Assembly (NCBI RefSeq): GCF_003386235.1
Contig: NZ_QRDZ01000007.1
Coordinates: 62,001-126,000, forward strand
Direction: 5' to 3'
DNA from: Cohnella phaseoli
GTDB taxonomy: Bacteria > Bacillota > Bacilli > Paenibacillales > Paenibacillaceae
Length of the DNA stretch: 64,000 nucleotides
In this document: positions 27,854 to 37,553 of the stretch, in pieces
Position numbering within the stretch: the stretch's first letter is position 1
Layout: the number at the start of each line of letters is the position of its first letter
Notes under the pieces: generated by a model
The model's database searches: none
Told to the model about the DNA's origin: nothing
The model's input: only the letters and a program-made list of their open reading frames with translations
Made by a program: the position numbers and the translations under genes

Positions 27854-29083
27854 TTACGTCCGATAAGCGGCGTTGATGCGCACGTAATCGTACGTCAGAT
27901 CGCAGCCCCATGCCGTCGCTTTGCCGCTTCCCATATTAAGATCAACATGAATGCCGACGGTATCGCCCTTCAAATATGCCAATGCAATTTCTTCGTCAAA
28001 AGGAACCGGACGGGACTGCTCCAGCACGACAATGTCGCCCAGACGAATGTCAACCGTGGCCACGTTAACCGGCACTCCGGCGCGACCGACAGCGGCAATG
28101 ATGCGTCCCCAGTTGGCGTCCGCACCGAAAACGGCCGACTTCACAAGGCTGGAGCCGATGATCGTCTTGGCAATCGCCTGCGCCGCATCGTCGCTGTCCG
28201 CGCCGACAACCGTCGTCTCGATCAGCTTCGTCGCGCCTTCTCCGTCGCGGGCGATCGCTTTCGCCAGCTCGGCGCACACATGGCGCAAACCGTCGACGAA
28301 CGCCGCCAAGTCCGGATGGCTGCGGGTCAGCTCGCTGTTGTCCGCCAAACCGCTGGCCATCGCCACGAGCATATCGTTCGTGCTCGTATCGCCGTCCACC
28401 GTAATCATGTTAAAGCTCACGTTCGTCACTTCGCGCAGCAGCTCTTGCAGCAGAGAGGAGCCGATCTTGGCGTCCGTCGTTACGAAGCCGAGCATTGTCG
28501 CCATGTTCGGATGGATCATTCCCGAGCCTTTGGCCGCTCCTGCAATCGTCACTTGCTTGCCGTCAATCGTCAGCTCGACGCAGCTTACCTTTTTGACAAG
28601 GTCAGTCGTCAGAATCGCCTGGCAAAAGTCGTCGGAGCCTTGATTGTCACCTCGCAGCCGTCCCGGCAGCTTCTCGATGCCCGCGTTAACGCGATCCATC
28701 TTCAACAGCTCTCCGATGACACCCGTGGACGCTACAGCCACCTCGTCCTTGCTGACGCCCAATGCTTCCGCCGTATTCGCCTGCATCGCGCGCGCATCCG
28801 CTTCCCCTTGCGCTCCCGTGCATGCATTGGCGTTGCCGCTGTTCACGACAACCGCGCGCAGCACGCCGCTTCGTCCCAACGCTTCCCGCGTCACCAACAG
28901 CGGAGCCGCTTGGAATAAGTTAGTTGTATACACTGCGGCGGCCGAAGCCGGAACCTCGCATACGATGACTCCCAGGTCGTGGCGATCGGTTTTTTTCAAG
29001 CCGCAGTGCAGCCCTCCGGCCTTAAACCCTTTTGGCGTCGTAACGCCTCCGTCTTCAACGATCGCGTAGCTTTGTTTTCCCAT
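27854..29083 (-). CDS. argJ: Bifunctional ornithine acetyltransferase / N-acetylglutamate synthase
   Basis: Recycles the acetyl group from acetylornithine to glutamate. 409 residues, made as a precursor that cuts itself before the Thr of MATMLGF (about residue 195), a site present here within GMIHPNMATMLGF. Presence of argJ and absence of argA or argE in the operon fit the cyclic acetyl pathway. Confidence 0.97.
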   Translation of the reverse strand: MGKQSYAIVEDGGVTTPKGFKAGGLHCGLKKTDRHDLGVIVCEVPASAAAVYTTNLFQAAPLLVTREALGRSGVLRAVVVNSGNANACTGAQGEADARAMQANTAEALGVSKDEVAVASTGVIGELLKMDRVNAGIEKLPGRLRGDNQGSDDFCQAILTTDLVKKVSCVELTIDGKQVTIAGAAKGSGMIHPNMATMLGFVTTDAKIGSSLLQELLREVTNVSFNMITVDGDTSTNDMLVAMASGLADNSELTRSHPDLAAFVDGLRHVCAELAKAIARDGEGATKLIETTVVGADSDDAAQAIAKTIIGSSLVKSAVFGADANWGRIIAAVGRAGVPVNVATVDIRLGDIVVLEQSRPVPFDEEIALAYLKGDTVGIHVDLNMGSGKATAWGCDLTYDYVRINAAYRT

Positions 29084-29126
29084 GATATTCGGTCGTTCCT
29101 CTCATCCGTAAAATTGAGCCGCTTTA

Positions 29127-30179
29127 TTATGGATAAACCGGAGTGAACTGAAGCCCGAGCGTCTCGTCCCAGCCCATCAGCAGGTTTAAGTTTTGAATCG
29201 CTTGGCCGGCCGCGCCCTTCACCAGATTGTCCGTGACGGAAATGATCGTCAGTCGTCCCGTCCTCTCGTCCACGGAGAAGCCGATGTCGCAATAGTTCGT
29301 GCCGTACACTTCCTTCGTCGCCGGCCAATGACCGGCAGGACGAACGCGGACAAACTTGCGACCTTCGTAAAATTGACGGTACAGCTCGACGATCTCTGCA
29401 TCGGAACGTTTCTCCGTTAGCGTAGCGTACATCGTCGCCATAATGCCCCGGGTCATGGGCACGAGATGAGTCGTAAAGGTCGTTACTACCGGACGTCCCG
29501 CCGCCTCGGACAGTACTTGCTCAATTTCTGGCGTATGTTGGTGCCTATTCAGTTTATAGGCTTTGAAGTTTTCGTTGATTTCCGAATAATGAGAGCTTAG
29601 GTTGAGACCCCGTCCCGCTCCGGAAACGCCGGATTTCGCATCGATGATAATGCTGTTCGGATCGATCCAGCCGGCTTTAACCGCCGGATACAGACCGAGC
29701 AAGGACGTTGTCGTAAAGCAGCCCGGGTTGGAAACAAAATCGGTCGTTTTGACTTGTTCTCCATACACCTCGGACAGACCGTATACTGCCCGCTCTACGA
29801 GCGCCGGGTCGGCCGGCTCGTGTTTGTACCATTGCTTGTACGCGTCTCCCGACTTCAACCGGAAATCTCCGGAAAGGTCGATCACCTTCAGCCCCGCTTC
29901 CAGAAACTGAGAAGCCAGCTTCATGCTGACGCCATGCGGTGTAGCCAAGAAGACGACATCCGCCTTGTCGCGAATTAAACCCACGTCGACATCGTCGAGC
30001 AGATCGGTGCGGATCTCCGTCAAGTGCGGATAACCGTCAGCGATCGGAGCGCCTGCACTGGATGAAGAGATGACGGACGTAACCGTCACATAAGGGTGAG
30101 ACTCCAATAAACGAATAAGTTCGACGCCGCCATAGCCGGTGGACCCGACAATGGCCGCGCGGATTTGCTTAGCATTCAT
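29127..30179 (-). CDS. argC: N-acetyl-gamma-glutamyl-phosphate reductase
   Basis: NADPH-dependent reductase making N-acetylglutamate semialdehyde. 350 residues. Start at 30179 has GGAGGA 7 nt upstream; an ATG 15 bases earlier has none. Rossmann motif GSTGYGG (about 11-17) and the catalytic Cys in SNPGCFTT (about 148). First gene of the operon, about 180 nt after its predicted transcription start. Confidence 0.97.
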   Translation of the reverse strand: MNAKQIRAAIVGSTGYGGVELIRLLESHPYVTVTSVISSSSAGAPIADGYPHLTEIRTDLLDDVDVGLIRDKADVVFLATPHGVSMKLASQFLEAGLKVIDLSGDFRLKSGDAYKQWYKHEPADPALVERAVYGLSEVYGEQVKTTDFVSNPGCFTTTSLLGLYPAVKAGWIDPNSIIIDAKSGVSGAGRGLNLSSHYSEINENFKAYKLNRHQHTPEIEQVLSEAAGRPVVTTFTTHLVPMTRGIMATMYATLTEKRSDAEIVELYRQFYEGRKFVRVRPAGHWPATKEVYGTNYCDIGFSVDERTGRLTIISVTDNLVKGAAGQAIQNLNLLMGWDETLGLQFTPVYP

Positions 30180-30362
30180 AATAGTATCCTCCATAGTTTA
30201 GAAAAGGATGAATCGCCAAGAAACGGCTTGCGCCGTTGTCAGGACTTTCGGTTGCGAATAGAGTTGCGGTTTGCCCAAACATTCTCAATTGTAACGGATT
30301 ACGCTAGGGAATGAAAGATGTACTCTTGAGCGGCTTCCGCCATTTTTCGTCCGGTTCGGTTG

Positions 30363-30397
30363 TGTATTATTATACATTCGATGTATTATTTATGCAA
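30363..30397 (-). promoter_or_regulatory. arg operon promoter overlapped by two ARG-box-like palindromes
   Basis: On the minus strand TTGCAT (30392-30397), exactly 17 bp, then TATAAT (30369-30374). Two palindrome-like boxes cover it: TGTATTATTATACA (30363-30376) and TGTATTATTTATGCA (30382-30396), centres about 20 bp apart, as expected for ArgR/AhrC operators. Their A+T-rich form resembles Bacillus ARG boxes. The leader to argC is about 180 nt and contains a small AACGGC-GCAA-GCCGTT hairpin (about 30220) of unknown importance. Confidence 0.8.
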
Positions 30398-30400
30398 TGG

Positions 30401-31312
30401 TTATATTCGCTCGTCCCTAAACCCCTCGCCCAACACTTCTGCCGCATTTGTAATAATGACGAAAGCATCGGGATCGGCATCTCGAACAAGCAATTTAAGC
30501 TTTAACACTTCGTTCTGCCCGACGACGGTCAGCAGCACCGGACGATCGTCGCCCGTAAACCCTCCTGTGCCTTGCAAACGCGTCAGCCCCCGATCCAGCT
30601 CGTGCAAAATCGCCGCAGATACCCGTTCCGGATCGCGGGAGATAATGTAGGCGGCCTTCGAGGTTTGCAGACCGGTTTGGATGACGTCGATTGTTTTACT
30701 TGTCGTGAACAGAGCGATAAGCGCATATAGCGCGTTCTCCAGAGAGATGAATAATCCTGCGGATAAAATAACGAGACCATCCAGCATCGCGACCGCGAGG
30801 CCGAGACGAATGCCCAGCACTCTGTGAAGAATTTGTGCCGCAACATCCAGCCCTCCGGTAGAGCCCCTTCCGCGAAAAACGAGGCCCAGGCCGATCCCCA
30901 CGCCGAGCCCTCCATAAATGGCGGACAGGAGCGGATCGCTCGTAGGCGGAGTCCAATGGGAGGTAAGAAGCACGAATAGAGGCAGCACGATAGAGCCAAC
31001 CGCCGTCTTTACGCCGAATTGTTTGCCAAGCACAAGCACGCCTGCGATAAACAGCGGAATATTCAGCGCCCACTGCGTATAGGCGGCCGGAATGTGCGTT
31101 AGTGTATTCAGAATGATGGAAATTCCCGATACGCCTCCCGAAGCGATTCGGTTGGGCAGCAGGAATAGATTAAAGCTGGCTGCGATGAAGAAAGCTCCGG
31201 CCAGCATGGCGACGTAGCTGAATACTGTACGGGTGTTTTGGGAGAAGCGAGGGGCTCTCCTCTTGTTCGGAAGAGCGGGGACGATATGTTTCCGTTCGTC
31301 GATTGTACTCAT
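30401..31312 (-). CDS. YitT family membrane protein
   Basis: 303 residues: about five membrane helices (about 30-200) forming the DUF161/UPF0750 domain, then a C-terminal cytoplasmic DUF2179 domain (about 215-295). Function of the family is not known. In B. subtilis a member, YvjA, lies directly after prfB; this gene has the same place, so it is probably that orthologue. Its stop lies only four bases from the first arg operator. GAGAGG precedes the ATG. Confidence 0.9.
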   Translation of the reverse strand: MSTIDERKHIVPALPNKRRAPRFSQNTRTVFSYVAMLAGAFFIAASFNLFLLPNRIASGGVSGISIILNTLTHIPAAYTQWALNIPLFIAGVLVLGKQFGVKTAVGSIVLPLFVLLTSHWTPPTSDPLLSAIYGGLGVGIGLGLVFRGRGSTGGLDVAAQILHRVLGIRLGLAVAMLDGLVILSAGLFISLENALYALIALFTTSKTIDVIQTGLQTSKAAYIISRDPERVSAAILHELDRGLTRLQGTGGFTGDDRPVLLTVVGQNEVLKLKLLVRDADPDAFVIITNAAEVLGEGFRDERI

Positions 31313-31426
31313 GGCTCTGCCTCTCTTTTACGATTTACCTTCATTATGTACAAGGAATTAACGGATTACCGCTACTTTCCTCACATTCTCTGCATCGGTT
31401 TTGCCGAGCCGCTAAACGACATGGGA

Positions 31427-31631
31427 AAGGGGCTGTCTCATAAGTAAAAAAGTCGTACGAAAGAATGATCGATAGAGAATGTTGTCGTGCATGTATCTGC
31501 TTCCGCTGCTATACGGCAGTCTCCAGAAGATACATGCACTTTTTTCTTAATCGATCATCTAGGGCGTGTCTGAAAACCCTCGGAGTATTCAGACACGCCC
31601 TAGTACGACCCTACTTATGGGACAGCCCCTT
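31427..31631. repeat. 205-bp MITE-like element with 20-bp terminal inverted repeats
   Basis: The ends at 31427-31446 and 31612-31631 are inverted copies with 19 of 20 bases matching and begin AAGGGGCTGTC. Inside are three further pairings: GTCGTAC/GTACGAC, ATGATCGAT/ATCGATCAT, TGCATGTATCT/AGATACATGCA, and a separate perfect 14-bp hairpin AGGGCGTGTCTGAA/TTCAGACACGCCCT (31561-31603). No coding frame is present. The terminus resembles those I recall for IS1182-type elements, not verified. It occupies the gap between prfB and the YitT gene; the remaining 31313-31426 shows nothing more. Confidence 0.85.
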
Positions 31632-31651
31632 AGTCGGATGCTGCGCCTCGA

Positions 31652-32771
31652 TTATTGCGCTTCCTGCTTGATCTGGCTGCGAAGGTAGCCGTCGATGAAG
31701 GAATCGAGCTCGCCGTCCATGACTGCGCCGACATTGCCGGTCTCCACCTGTGTGCGATGATCTTTAACCATGCTGTACGGATGGAAAACGTAGGAGCGAA
31801 TCTGGCTGCCCCAGGCGATCTCCATCTGTTCGCCACGAACCTCGGCCAGCTCGCGCTGCTGCTCCTGAATTTTCAGCTCGTAAAGCTTGGAGCGCAGCAT
31901 CTGCATCGCCTTCTCGCGGTTCTGAATCTGGGAGCGCTGCGTCTGGCAGGCTACGACGATTCCCGTCGGCAAGTGGGTAATCCGGATCGCGGAATCCGTC
32001 TTATTGATGTGCTGGCCGCCCGCGCCGCTGGAACGGAACGTATCGACCCGCAAATCGTCGGGGCGGATCTCGACTTCGATCTCATCGTTGATTTCCGGTA
32101 CGACATCGCAGGAAACGAAGGACGTATGCCGCCTTCCCGAAGCGTCAAACGGAGAAATCCGGACGAGCCGGTGCACGCCCTTCTCCGCTTTCAGGTAGCC
32201 GTAGGCATTGTGACCGCGAATCTGAATCGTAACGCTCTTGATCCCTGCTTCATCGCCAGGAAGATAGTCGAGCAGCTCGACCTTAAAGCCGCGTTTCTCC
32301 GCCCATCTCGTATACATTCGGTACAGCATTTGCGCCCAATCCTGCGACTCCGTACCGCCCGCGCCAGGGTGCAACTCGAGAATCGCGTCCAGCTTGTCGT
32401 AAGGCTGGTTCAGCAGCAGCGTCAGCTCGAAGGCATCGACTTTAGCGGAAAGCTTCCCGACGCTCTCGCTCCACTCTTCGCCAAGCGCCTCGTCCGCTTC
32501 CTCTTCGAGAATCTCGAGCATGTCTTCGAGATCTCGGCACTCCGCGGCCAAGCTCTCATATTGGTCGACGACTGATTTGATCGCGTTCATCTCGCCGATC
32601 AGAGCTTGCGCCTTCTCGTTGTCGTCCCAGAAATTCGGATCGCTCATTTTGACTTCATAGTTCTCGATCTGTTCCTTCTTCAGATCTAAGTCAAAGAGAC
32701 CCCCTAAGTTGCTGTAATCGCTTCGCGTTGGCGCGAAGGTCTTGCTTAACAGATGGGTCTAACTCGAACAT
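31652..32771 (-). CDS. prfB: Peptide chain release factor 2, with programmed +1 frameshift
   Basis: Releases peptides at UGA and UAA stops. The start is the ATG at 32771; 26 codons lead to an in-frame UGA (32691-32693) at which ribosomes shift +1 to continue at 32692, giving 372 residues. The downstream part holds the SPF tripeptide that reads UGA/UAA (RISPFDASG) and the GGQ catalytic loop ([10 protein letters not shown]). Length and motifs are normal, so this is a working gene and not a frameshift mutation. 87 bp after secA on the same strand. Confidence 0.97.
32690..32705 (-). promoter_or_regulatory. prfB autoregulatory frameshift signal
   Basis: Minus-strand AGGGGG-TCT-CTT-TGA-C: an internal Shine-Dalgarno-like AGGGGG, the slippery CUU codon and the poor-context UGA followed by C. 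This is the classical arrangement through which low RF2 favours frameshifting and RF2 synthesis. Confidence 0.95.
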
Positions 32772-32858
32772 CGTTGCATCACCTCGTTGAAATCTTAGGC
32801 CCTGCGCGACGCTGCCACCCCGCCTTCTAGGCGCAGGACGGCAGCATCGGGCAGCTCT

Positions 32859-35372
32859 CTATTCTATGCGACCGTGGCACATTTTGTATTTCTTTCCGCT
32901 GCCGCATGGGCACGGATCGTTGCGACCGACGACGCTGGCGCTGCGAGTTTTCGGCTTCTTCGGTCCCTCTTCCGCTTTCGTGTCCACGGCTTGGCCCTCG
33001 GCAACCGCTTCGCGCTTCGGTGCGGCCTGAACTTGCGCCTTCGTAATATACAGCGTAACTTCTTCCTCGATCCGTTCGACCATGGCGAGGAACATGTTAT
33101 GACCTTCGAACTGATATTCTCTGAGCGGATCGTTGCCGCCGTAAGCGCGCAGATGAATGCCTTGGCGCAGATGGTCCATGGAATCGATATGATCCATCCA
33201 TTTGCTGTCTACGGCGCGAAGAACGACGACCTTCTCGAACTCGCGCATCGTCTCGACGCCGATCGACTCTTCACGCTCGTCGTAGAGCTTGTCGACCAGA
33301 CCGACGATCAGTTCGATCATCTCGTCCTTTTCCTTGCCCCACAGATCGTCCTTCGTCAGGCGATCTTCCGGCAGGTAATGGGAATGCGCGTAAGCGACCA
33401 AACCGTCCATATCCCAATCTTCCGGGACGTCGCTGTCGGGACAATGATTCTCGACCGATTTCGCGATAACGGAACGAATCATGCCGGAGACGATATCGCG
33501 GATGTTCTCCGCATTAAGAATCGCGCGACGGTCTCCGTAAATTTTCTCCCGCTGCAGGTTGATTACGTCATCGTACTGCAGGACGATTCGGCGTGTGTCG
33601 AAGTTGCTGCCCTCAACCCGCTTCTGAGCCGATTCAATCGCACGCGAGATCAGCTTGCTCTCGATCGGGGATTCCTCGTCAAAGCCGAGGCGTTCCATCA
33701 TCCCCATAATGTTGTCGGCGCCGAACCGTCTCATCAATTCGTCCTGCATCGACAGATAGAATTGCGAGGAGCCCGGGTCGCCTTGACGTCCTGCGCGGCC
33801 GCGCAGCTGGTTATCGATCCGGCGAGACTCGTGGCGCTCCGTACCGATAATGTGCAGGCCGCCCTTCTCGGCAACGCCTTCGCCCAGCAGGATATCCGTA
33901 CCACGGCCGGCCATGTTCGTCGCGATCGTGACTCCGCCGTACTGTCCCGCGTTGGAGATGATCGCCGCTTCCTCTGCGTGATACTTGGCGTTAAGCACTT
34001 GGTGGGTTATGCCCTTCTTCTTGAGCAGCTCCGAGATGCGCTCGGAGTTCTCGATCGAGACGGTGCCAACAAGTACTGGCTGACCTGTCGCGTGACGTTT
34101 GACGATCTCTTCGACGACCGACTTGTACTTGCCGTTCTCGGACTTGTACACGACGTCCGGTATATCGTTGCGGATCATTGGACGGTTCGTAGGCACTTGA
34201 ACGACTTCAAGGCCGTAAATGCGCTTGAACTCCTCTTCCTCCGTCTTAGCCGTACCGGTCATGCCGGCCAGCTTGCGATACATCCGGAAGTAGTTCTGGA
34301 ACGTAATCGTCGCGAGCGTCATGCTCTCGTTCTGTACCGTGAGCTGCTCCTTCGCTTCGATCGCTTGGTGCAGACCTTCGCTGTAGCGGCGGCCGGCCAT
34401 CAGACGTCCGGTGAACTCGTCGACGATAACGACTTCGTCTTCCTGAACGACGTAATCGACGTCGCGCTTCATAATATAACGTGCGCGCAGCGCTTGATTG
34501 ACGTGGTGATTCAACGTCACGTGCTCGTGCGAGAACAGGTTGTCGATGTTGAAGGCCTTCTCGACCTTCGTTACGCCAGTCTCGGTAAGAGCAATCGTGC
34601 GCAATTTAATATCGACCGTGAAGTCTTCGGTGTCCGTCAGCTTGCTGACCAGCCGGTCTGCCGCATAGTACAACTCGGTCGACTTCTGCGCTTGTCCGGA
34701 AATAATAAGCGGCGTACGCGCTTCGTCGATGAGAATGGAGTCGACTTCGTCGATGATGGAATAGTGAAGCGGACGCTGAACCATCTGCTCCTTGTACAGA
34801 ACCATGTTGTCGCGCAAGTAGTCAAAGCCGAACTCATTGTTCGTGCCGTAAGTGATATCGCACGCATAAGCTTCCTGTTTTTCCTCATGCGAAAGCCCAT
34901 GAAGGTTACAACCCACCGTCATGCCAAGGAATGTATAGATCTGTCCCATCTGAGCGCTGTCGCGCTGGGCCAGATAGTCGTTGACCGTAATTACATGAAC
35001 GCCTTCGCCCTGCAGCGCGTTCAAATAAACCGAGAGCGTACCGACAAGCGTCTTGCCTTCGCCGGTTCTCATCTCCGCGATTTTGCCTTGGTGAAGCACC
35101 ATGCCCCCGATGAGCTGTACGTCGAAATGACGCATGTTAAGCACGCGTTTGGACGCTTCCCTCACGACTGCGAACGCTTCGGGAAGAATGTCGTCCAAGG
35201 ACTCGCCTTTGGCAATGCGTCCACGGAACTCGTCCGTCTTCGCGCGAAGCTGATCGTCGCTCAGCGAGGAAATGGAGGATTCAAGTCCATTAATTCGCTC
35301 GACGGTTTTGAGAAGCCGTTTCACCTCACGTTCATTGGCATCTCCGAATATTTTTTTGACAAGTCCCATCAT
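32859..35372 (-). CDS. secA: Preprotein translocase ATPase SecA
   Basis: Motor of the Sec secretion pathway, 837 residues (B. subtilis 841). Walker A MRTGEGKT (101-108), DEAD-like region [14 protein letters not shown] (about 208-221), the C-terminal helicase half and a zinc-binding SEC-C tail [13 protein letters not shown] (Cys-x-Cys-x8-Cys-His). Two adjacent ATGs (35372, 35369) could start it, with GAGGGG about 11 nt upstream. Confidence 0.98.
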   Translation of the reverse strand: MMGLVKKIFGDANEREVKRLLKTVERINGLESSISSLSDDQLRAKTDEFRGRIAKGESLDDILPEAFAVVREASKRVLNMRHFDVQLIGGMVLHQGKIAEMRTGEGKTLVGTLSVYLNALQGEGVHVITVNDYLAQRDSAQMGQIYTFLGMTVGCNLHGLSHEEKQEAYACDITYGTNNEFGFDYLRDNMVLYKEQMVQRPLHYSIIDEVDSILIDEARTPLIISGQAQKSTELYYAADRLVSKLTDTEDFTVDIKLRTIALTETGVTKVEKAFNIDNLFSHEHVTLNHHVNQALRARYIMKRDVDYVVQEDEVVIVDEFTGRLMAGRRYSEGLHQAIEAKEQLTVQNESMTLATITFQNYFRMYRKLAGMTGTAKTEEEEFKRIYGLEVVQVPTNRPMIRNDIPDVVYKSENGKYKSVVEEIVKRHATGQPVLVGTVSIENSERISELLKKKGITHQVLNAKYHAEEAAIISNAGQYGGVTIATNMAGRGTDILLGEGVAEKGGLHIIGTERHESRRIDNQLRGRAGRQGDPGSSQFYLSMQDELMRRFGADNIMGMMERLGFDEESPIESKLISRAIESAQKRVEGSNFDTRRIVLQYDDVINLQREKIYGDRRAILNAENIRDIVSGMIRSVIAKSVENHCPDSDVPEDWDMDGLVAYAHSHYLPEDRLTKDDLWGKEKDEMIELIVGLVDKLYDEREESIGVETMREFEKVVVLRAVDSKWMDHIDSMDHLRQGIHLRAYGGNDPLREYQFEGHNMFLAMVERIEEEVTLYITKAQVQAAPKREAVAEGQAVDTKAEEGPKKPKTRSASVVGRNDPCPCGSGKKYKMCHGRIE

Positions 35373-35414
35373 AATCGAATGTACCCCTCTCTCTCGGGCT
35401 AACTATATCTTTAC

Positions 35415-35443
35415 ATTTTAACAGTTTGGGGGTATTGGAGCAA
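35415..35443 (-). promoter_or_regulatory. Candidate sigma-A promoter of secA
   Basis: Minus-strand TTGCTC (35438-35443), 17-bp spacer, TAAAAT (35415-35420), ending about 43 nt before the secA ATG. Confidence 0.55.
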
Positions 35444-35475
35444 GAAAGGACAGCTGGAAACGGAAGTCATTAGAT

Positions 35476-35503
35476 ATAAAAAAATGCTGCCCGCGCGGGC
35501 AGC
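35476..35503 (-). terminator. Terminator after the small coiled-coil gene
   Basis: Perfect GCTGCCCGC/GCGGGCAGC stem (35486-35503) followed on the minus strand by ATTTTTTTATA. Confidence 0.85.
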
Positions 35504-35519
35504 GTGAAGATGGATTGGA

Positions 35520-35759
35520 TTAGGGCTTGTTAAGCTGGAGGTCTCGCACGATGTTTTCTTGCTCTAATGAACGAAGACATAACGTTTCGAGGAGACGCAT
35601 TTGCCTCAATTGGCCGTTCTTTAGTTCGTCCGAATCCGATATTAGTGTGGCTGTGGTTGTCTTCAGTTCGGCAACATCGCGTTCCATCCTGGTAATCTTG
35701 GCATCCATCACTTCTACGCTGTGCTTAATAGCAAGCAGAATCTCCTTTGTTTCATCCAT
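35520..35759 (-). CDS. Small coiled-coil hypothetical protein
   Basis: 79 residues from an ATG at 35759 with GAGGGG 7 nt upstream. Almost entirely helical, with heptad-like spacing of Ile, Leu and Met (for example KEILLAIKHSVEVMDAKI), no signal peptide and no membrane segment. It has its own terminator and sits between secA and rfbH. No function recognised; a dimeric or oligomeric coiled coil is all that can be inferred. Confidence 0.7.
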   Translation of the reverse strand: MDETKEILLAIKHSVEVMDAKITRMERDVAELKTTTATLISDSDELKNGQLRQMRLLETLCLRSLEQENIVRDLQLNKP

Positions 35760-35881
35760 TTCGTTTCCCCTCCCCATTCATGGAACTTTTATCCGAACTC
35801 ATGCAACTTGTCCCTTTATTATACCTCACCTTGTCAGGGAGTGCAGTACCGATAATAACGCCATGAGGGACATACGCATCG

Positions 35882-35948
35882 TAAAAACAAAACGCCGCCC
35901 AACTCCATAGAAAGAAGTTGAACGGCGCGTGCTTCGCGTCCGAATGTT
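35882..35948 (-). terminator. Terminator after rfbH, copy B of the dispersed repeat
   Basis: Minus-strand stem with base CGCCG/CGGCG (35923-35927 with 35893-35897) and inner CAACT/AGTTG, then TTTTGTTTTT. The flanks match copy A at 21604-21670 beyond what a terminator needs (GTGCTTCGCGTCCGAAT). Confidence 0.8.
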
Positions 35949-35984
35949 TATTTATTTGGATTATATCATGTGCTGGCTCAGACA

Positions 35985-37553
35985 TCAAACGCTTCCCTTC
36001 GATGCCGCAAATCGCTTAATCTCCTCTACCATATACCGAATCTCCTCCGTGCCCAAGCCCGGATACACCCCCAACCAGAAAGAACGATTCATGACCTCGT
36101 CCGTATGGGTCAAATCCCTAATGACACGATACCCTTGCCCAGAGGCCCGCATCTCGTCATACAAGGGCTGTCGCAACAGATTTCCCGCGAACAGCATGCG
36201 CGTTTGTATGCCCCTGCTTTCTAAGTGTCGAACGATCTCCTCTCTGGTGAAGGGCGCGTTATCCCTTACAGTCAGTAGAAAACCGAACCAGCTTGGATCG
36301 GAGTTTTCTGTCGCTTTCGGGAGACGGAACAGATTAGCCAACGGGAGCAGGCCTTCGTGCAGCATCCTCCAGTTGCTTTGTCTGGCAGCGACAATGGTCG
36401 GAAGCTTCTCCAATTGCGCGCACCCGATGGCAGCCTGCATATCGGTAATCTTGAGATTGTAACCGAAATGCGTGTACACGTACTTGTGATCGTAGCCTGC
36501 CGGGAGCTCGCCGAATTGCTGAGAAAACCGCCGCTTGCACGTATTGTCCTTACCGGAAGCGCACCAACAATCCCGTCCCCAGTCACGGAACGATTCGATG
36601 GCTCTTTTCAACCGGGGATCGTTTGTGTACACAGCTCCGCCCTCTCCCATCGTGATGTGATGAGGGGGATAAAAGCTGGACGTGCCGATATGGCCGACCG
36701 TTCCCGTCAACCGCCATTGCCCTTCGTAAAAATATTTTGAACCCAGAGCATCGCAGTTATCCTCAATCAGCCACAGCCCATGCTTGTCACAAAACGCACG
36801 AACACGCTGCAAGTCGAACGGATTGCCCAGCGTATGCGCGATCATAATCGCTTTCGTTCGGGCGCTTAGCGCCGTTTCCAGATGGGCAGTGTCGATATTG
36901 TAGGTTTCCGGGTCGATATCGACGAATACGGGCACAGCGCCAAACTGCACGATCGGGTTCACCGTCGTCGGAAAAGAAGCCGCAACCGTAATGACCTCAT
37001 CGCCTTTCCGAATTCTTCGATCCTTCAGCATCGGAGAGGTTAGCGCCATAAAAGCCAGCAAATTGGCGGAGGAACCGGAGTTCGTCACAAGCGCATACCG
37101 TACTCCGAGATAGTCGGCGAGCCCTTTTTCAAAGCGCTCTACATACCGGCCGCCGGTCAACCAGAAATCAAGCGACGAATCGATTAGATTAAGCACCTCG
37201 CGTTCGTCAAAGAAGCGCCCTCCATAGGAGATTGCTTGACCAGGAGAAAAAACCTTCTTCGGGGAGTGTTTCACCCGATAGTGGCGAACCGTCTCCAGCA
37301 GAACTCGTTTTCTGAGGACTGCTTCGAGAAGTCGGCTCTCCGCCTGGGCCAGGAAGCCCTCGACCTGATCTTCGGGGAGCGTGTAGGTTTTGTCCGCAAC
37401 AATGTCCGTTTCAGTTGCACAACTTGGGTTCGCCTCAGGCTTCAGCATTATAAACTGTGCTTCACCGCTGTCGTCGCTATCGGTTACAGCAATCGCCGCC
37501 CGCAGCTCCCCTTTCCATTGAACTTGCCAAATCGAGCCCAGTGTAATCGTCAT
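35985..37553 (-). CDS. rfbH: CDP-6-deoxy-4-hexulose 3-dehydrase (E1, RfbH/DdhC/AscC family)
   Basis: B6 and [2Fe-2S]-dependent dehydrase that removes the 3-hydroxyl in CDP-3,6-dideoxyhexose synthesis. 522 residues. The PLP pocket carries His instead of the usual Lys in HHITMGEGGA, the mark of E1 enzymes, and the cluster cysteines are present (EDNCDAL, then CWC and a third Cys seven residues on). The catalytic part starts near residue 85; the first 80 residues are an extra domain not usual in the family (about 437 residues). The ATG overlaps rfbG by 4 bp and has a strong GGAGGGGGAGG site, so the extension is real. Confidence 0.93.
   Translation of the reverse strand: MTITLGSIWQVQWKGELRAAIAVTDSDDSGEAQFIMLKPEANPSCATETDIVADKTYTLPEDQVEGFLAQAESRLLEAVLRKRVLLETVRHYRVKHSPKKVFSPGQAISYGGRFFDEREVLNLIDSSLDFWLTGGRYVERFEKGLADYLGVRYALVTNSGSSANLLAFMALTSPMLKDRRIRKGDEVITVAASFPTTVNPIVQFGAVPVFVDIDPETYNIDTAHLETALSARTKAIMIAHTLGNPFDLQRVRAFCDKHGLWLIEDNCDALGSKYFYEGQWRLTGTVGHIGTSSFYPPHHITMGEGGAVYTNDPRLKRAIESFRDWGRDCWCASGKDNTCKRRFSQQFGELPAGYDHKYVYTHFGYNLKITDMQAAIGCAQLEKLPTIVAARQSNWRMLHEGLLPLANLFRLPKATENSDPSWFGFLLTVRDNAPFTREEIVRHLESRGIQTRMLFAGNLLRQPLYDEMRASGQGYRVIRDLTHTDEVMNRSFWLGVYPGLGTEEIRYMVEEIKRFAASKGSV

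Noticed and set aside
30180..30362. T-box or arginine attenuator in the argC leader
   Set aside because: The leader lacks a T-box sequence and a terminator with T tract; only a small hairpin was seen.
32648..32771. prfB frameshift mutation or pseudogene
   Set aside because: The stop is in the classic programmed +1 frameshift context and the rest of RF2 is intact.
32874..35402. An 842-codon open frame on the plus strand
   Set aside because: It lies entirely opposite secA, whose protein is unmistakable; the frame is a by-product of GC-rich codon use.
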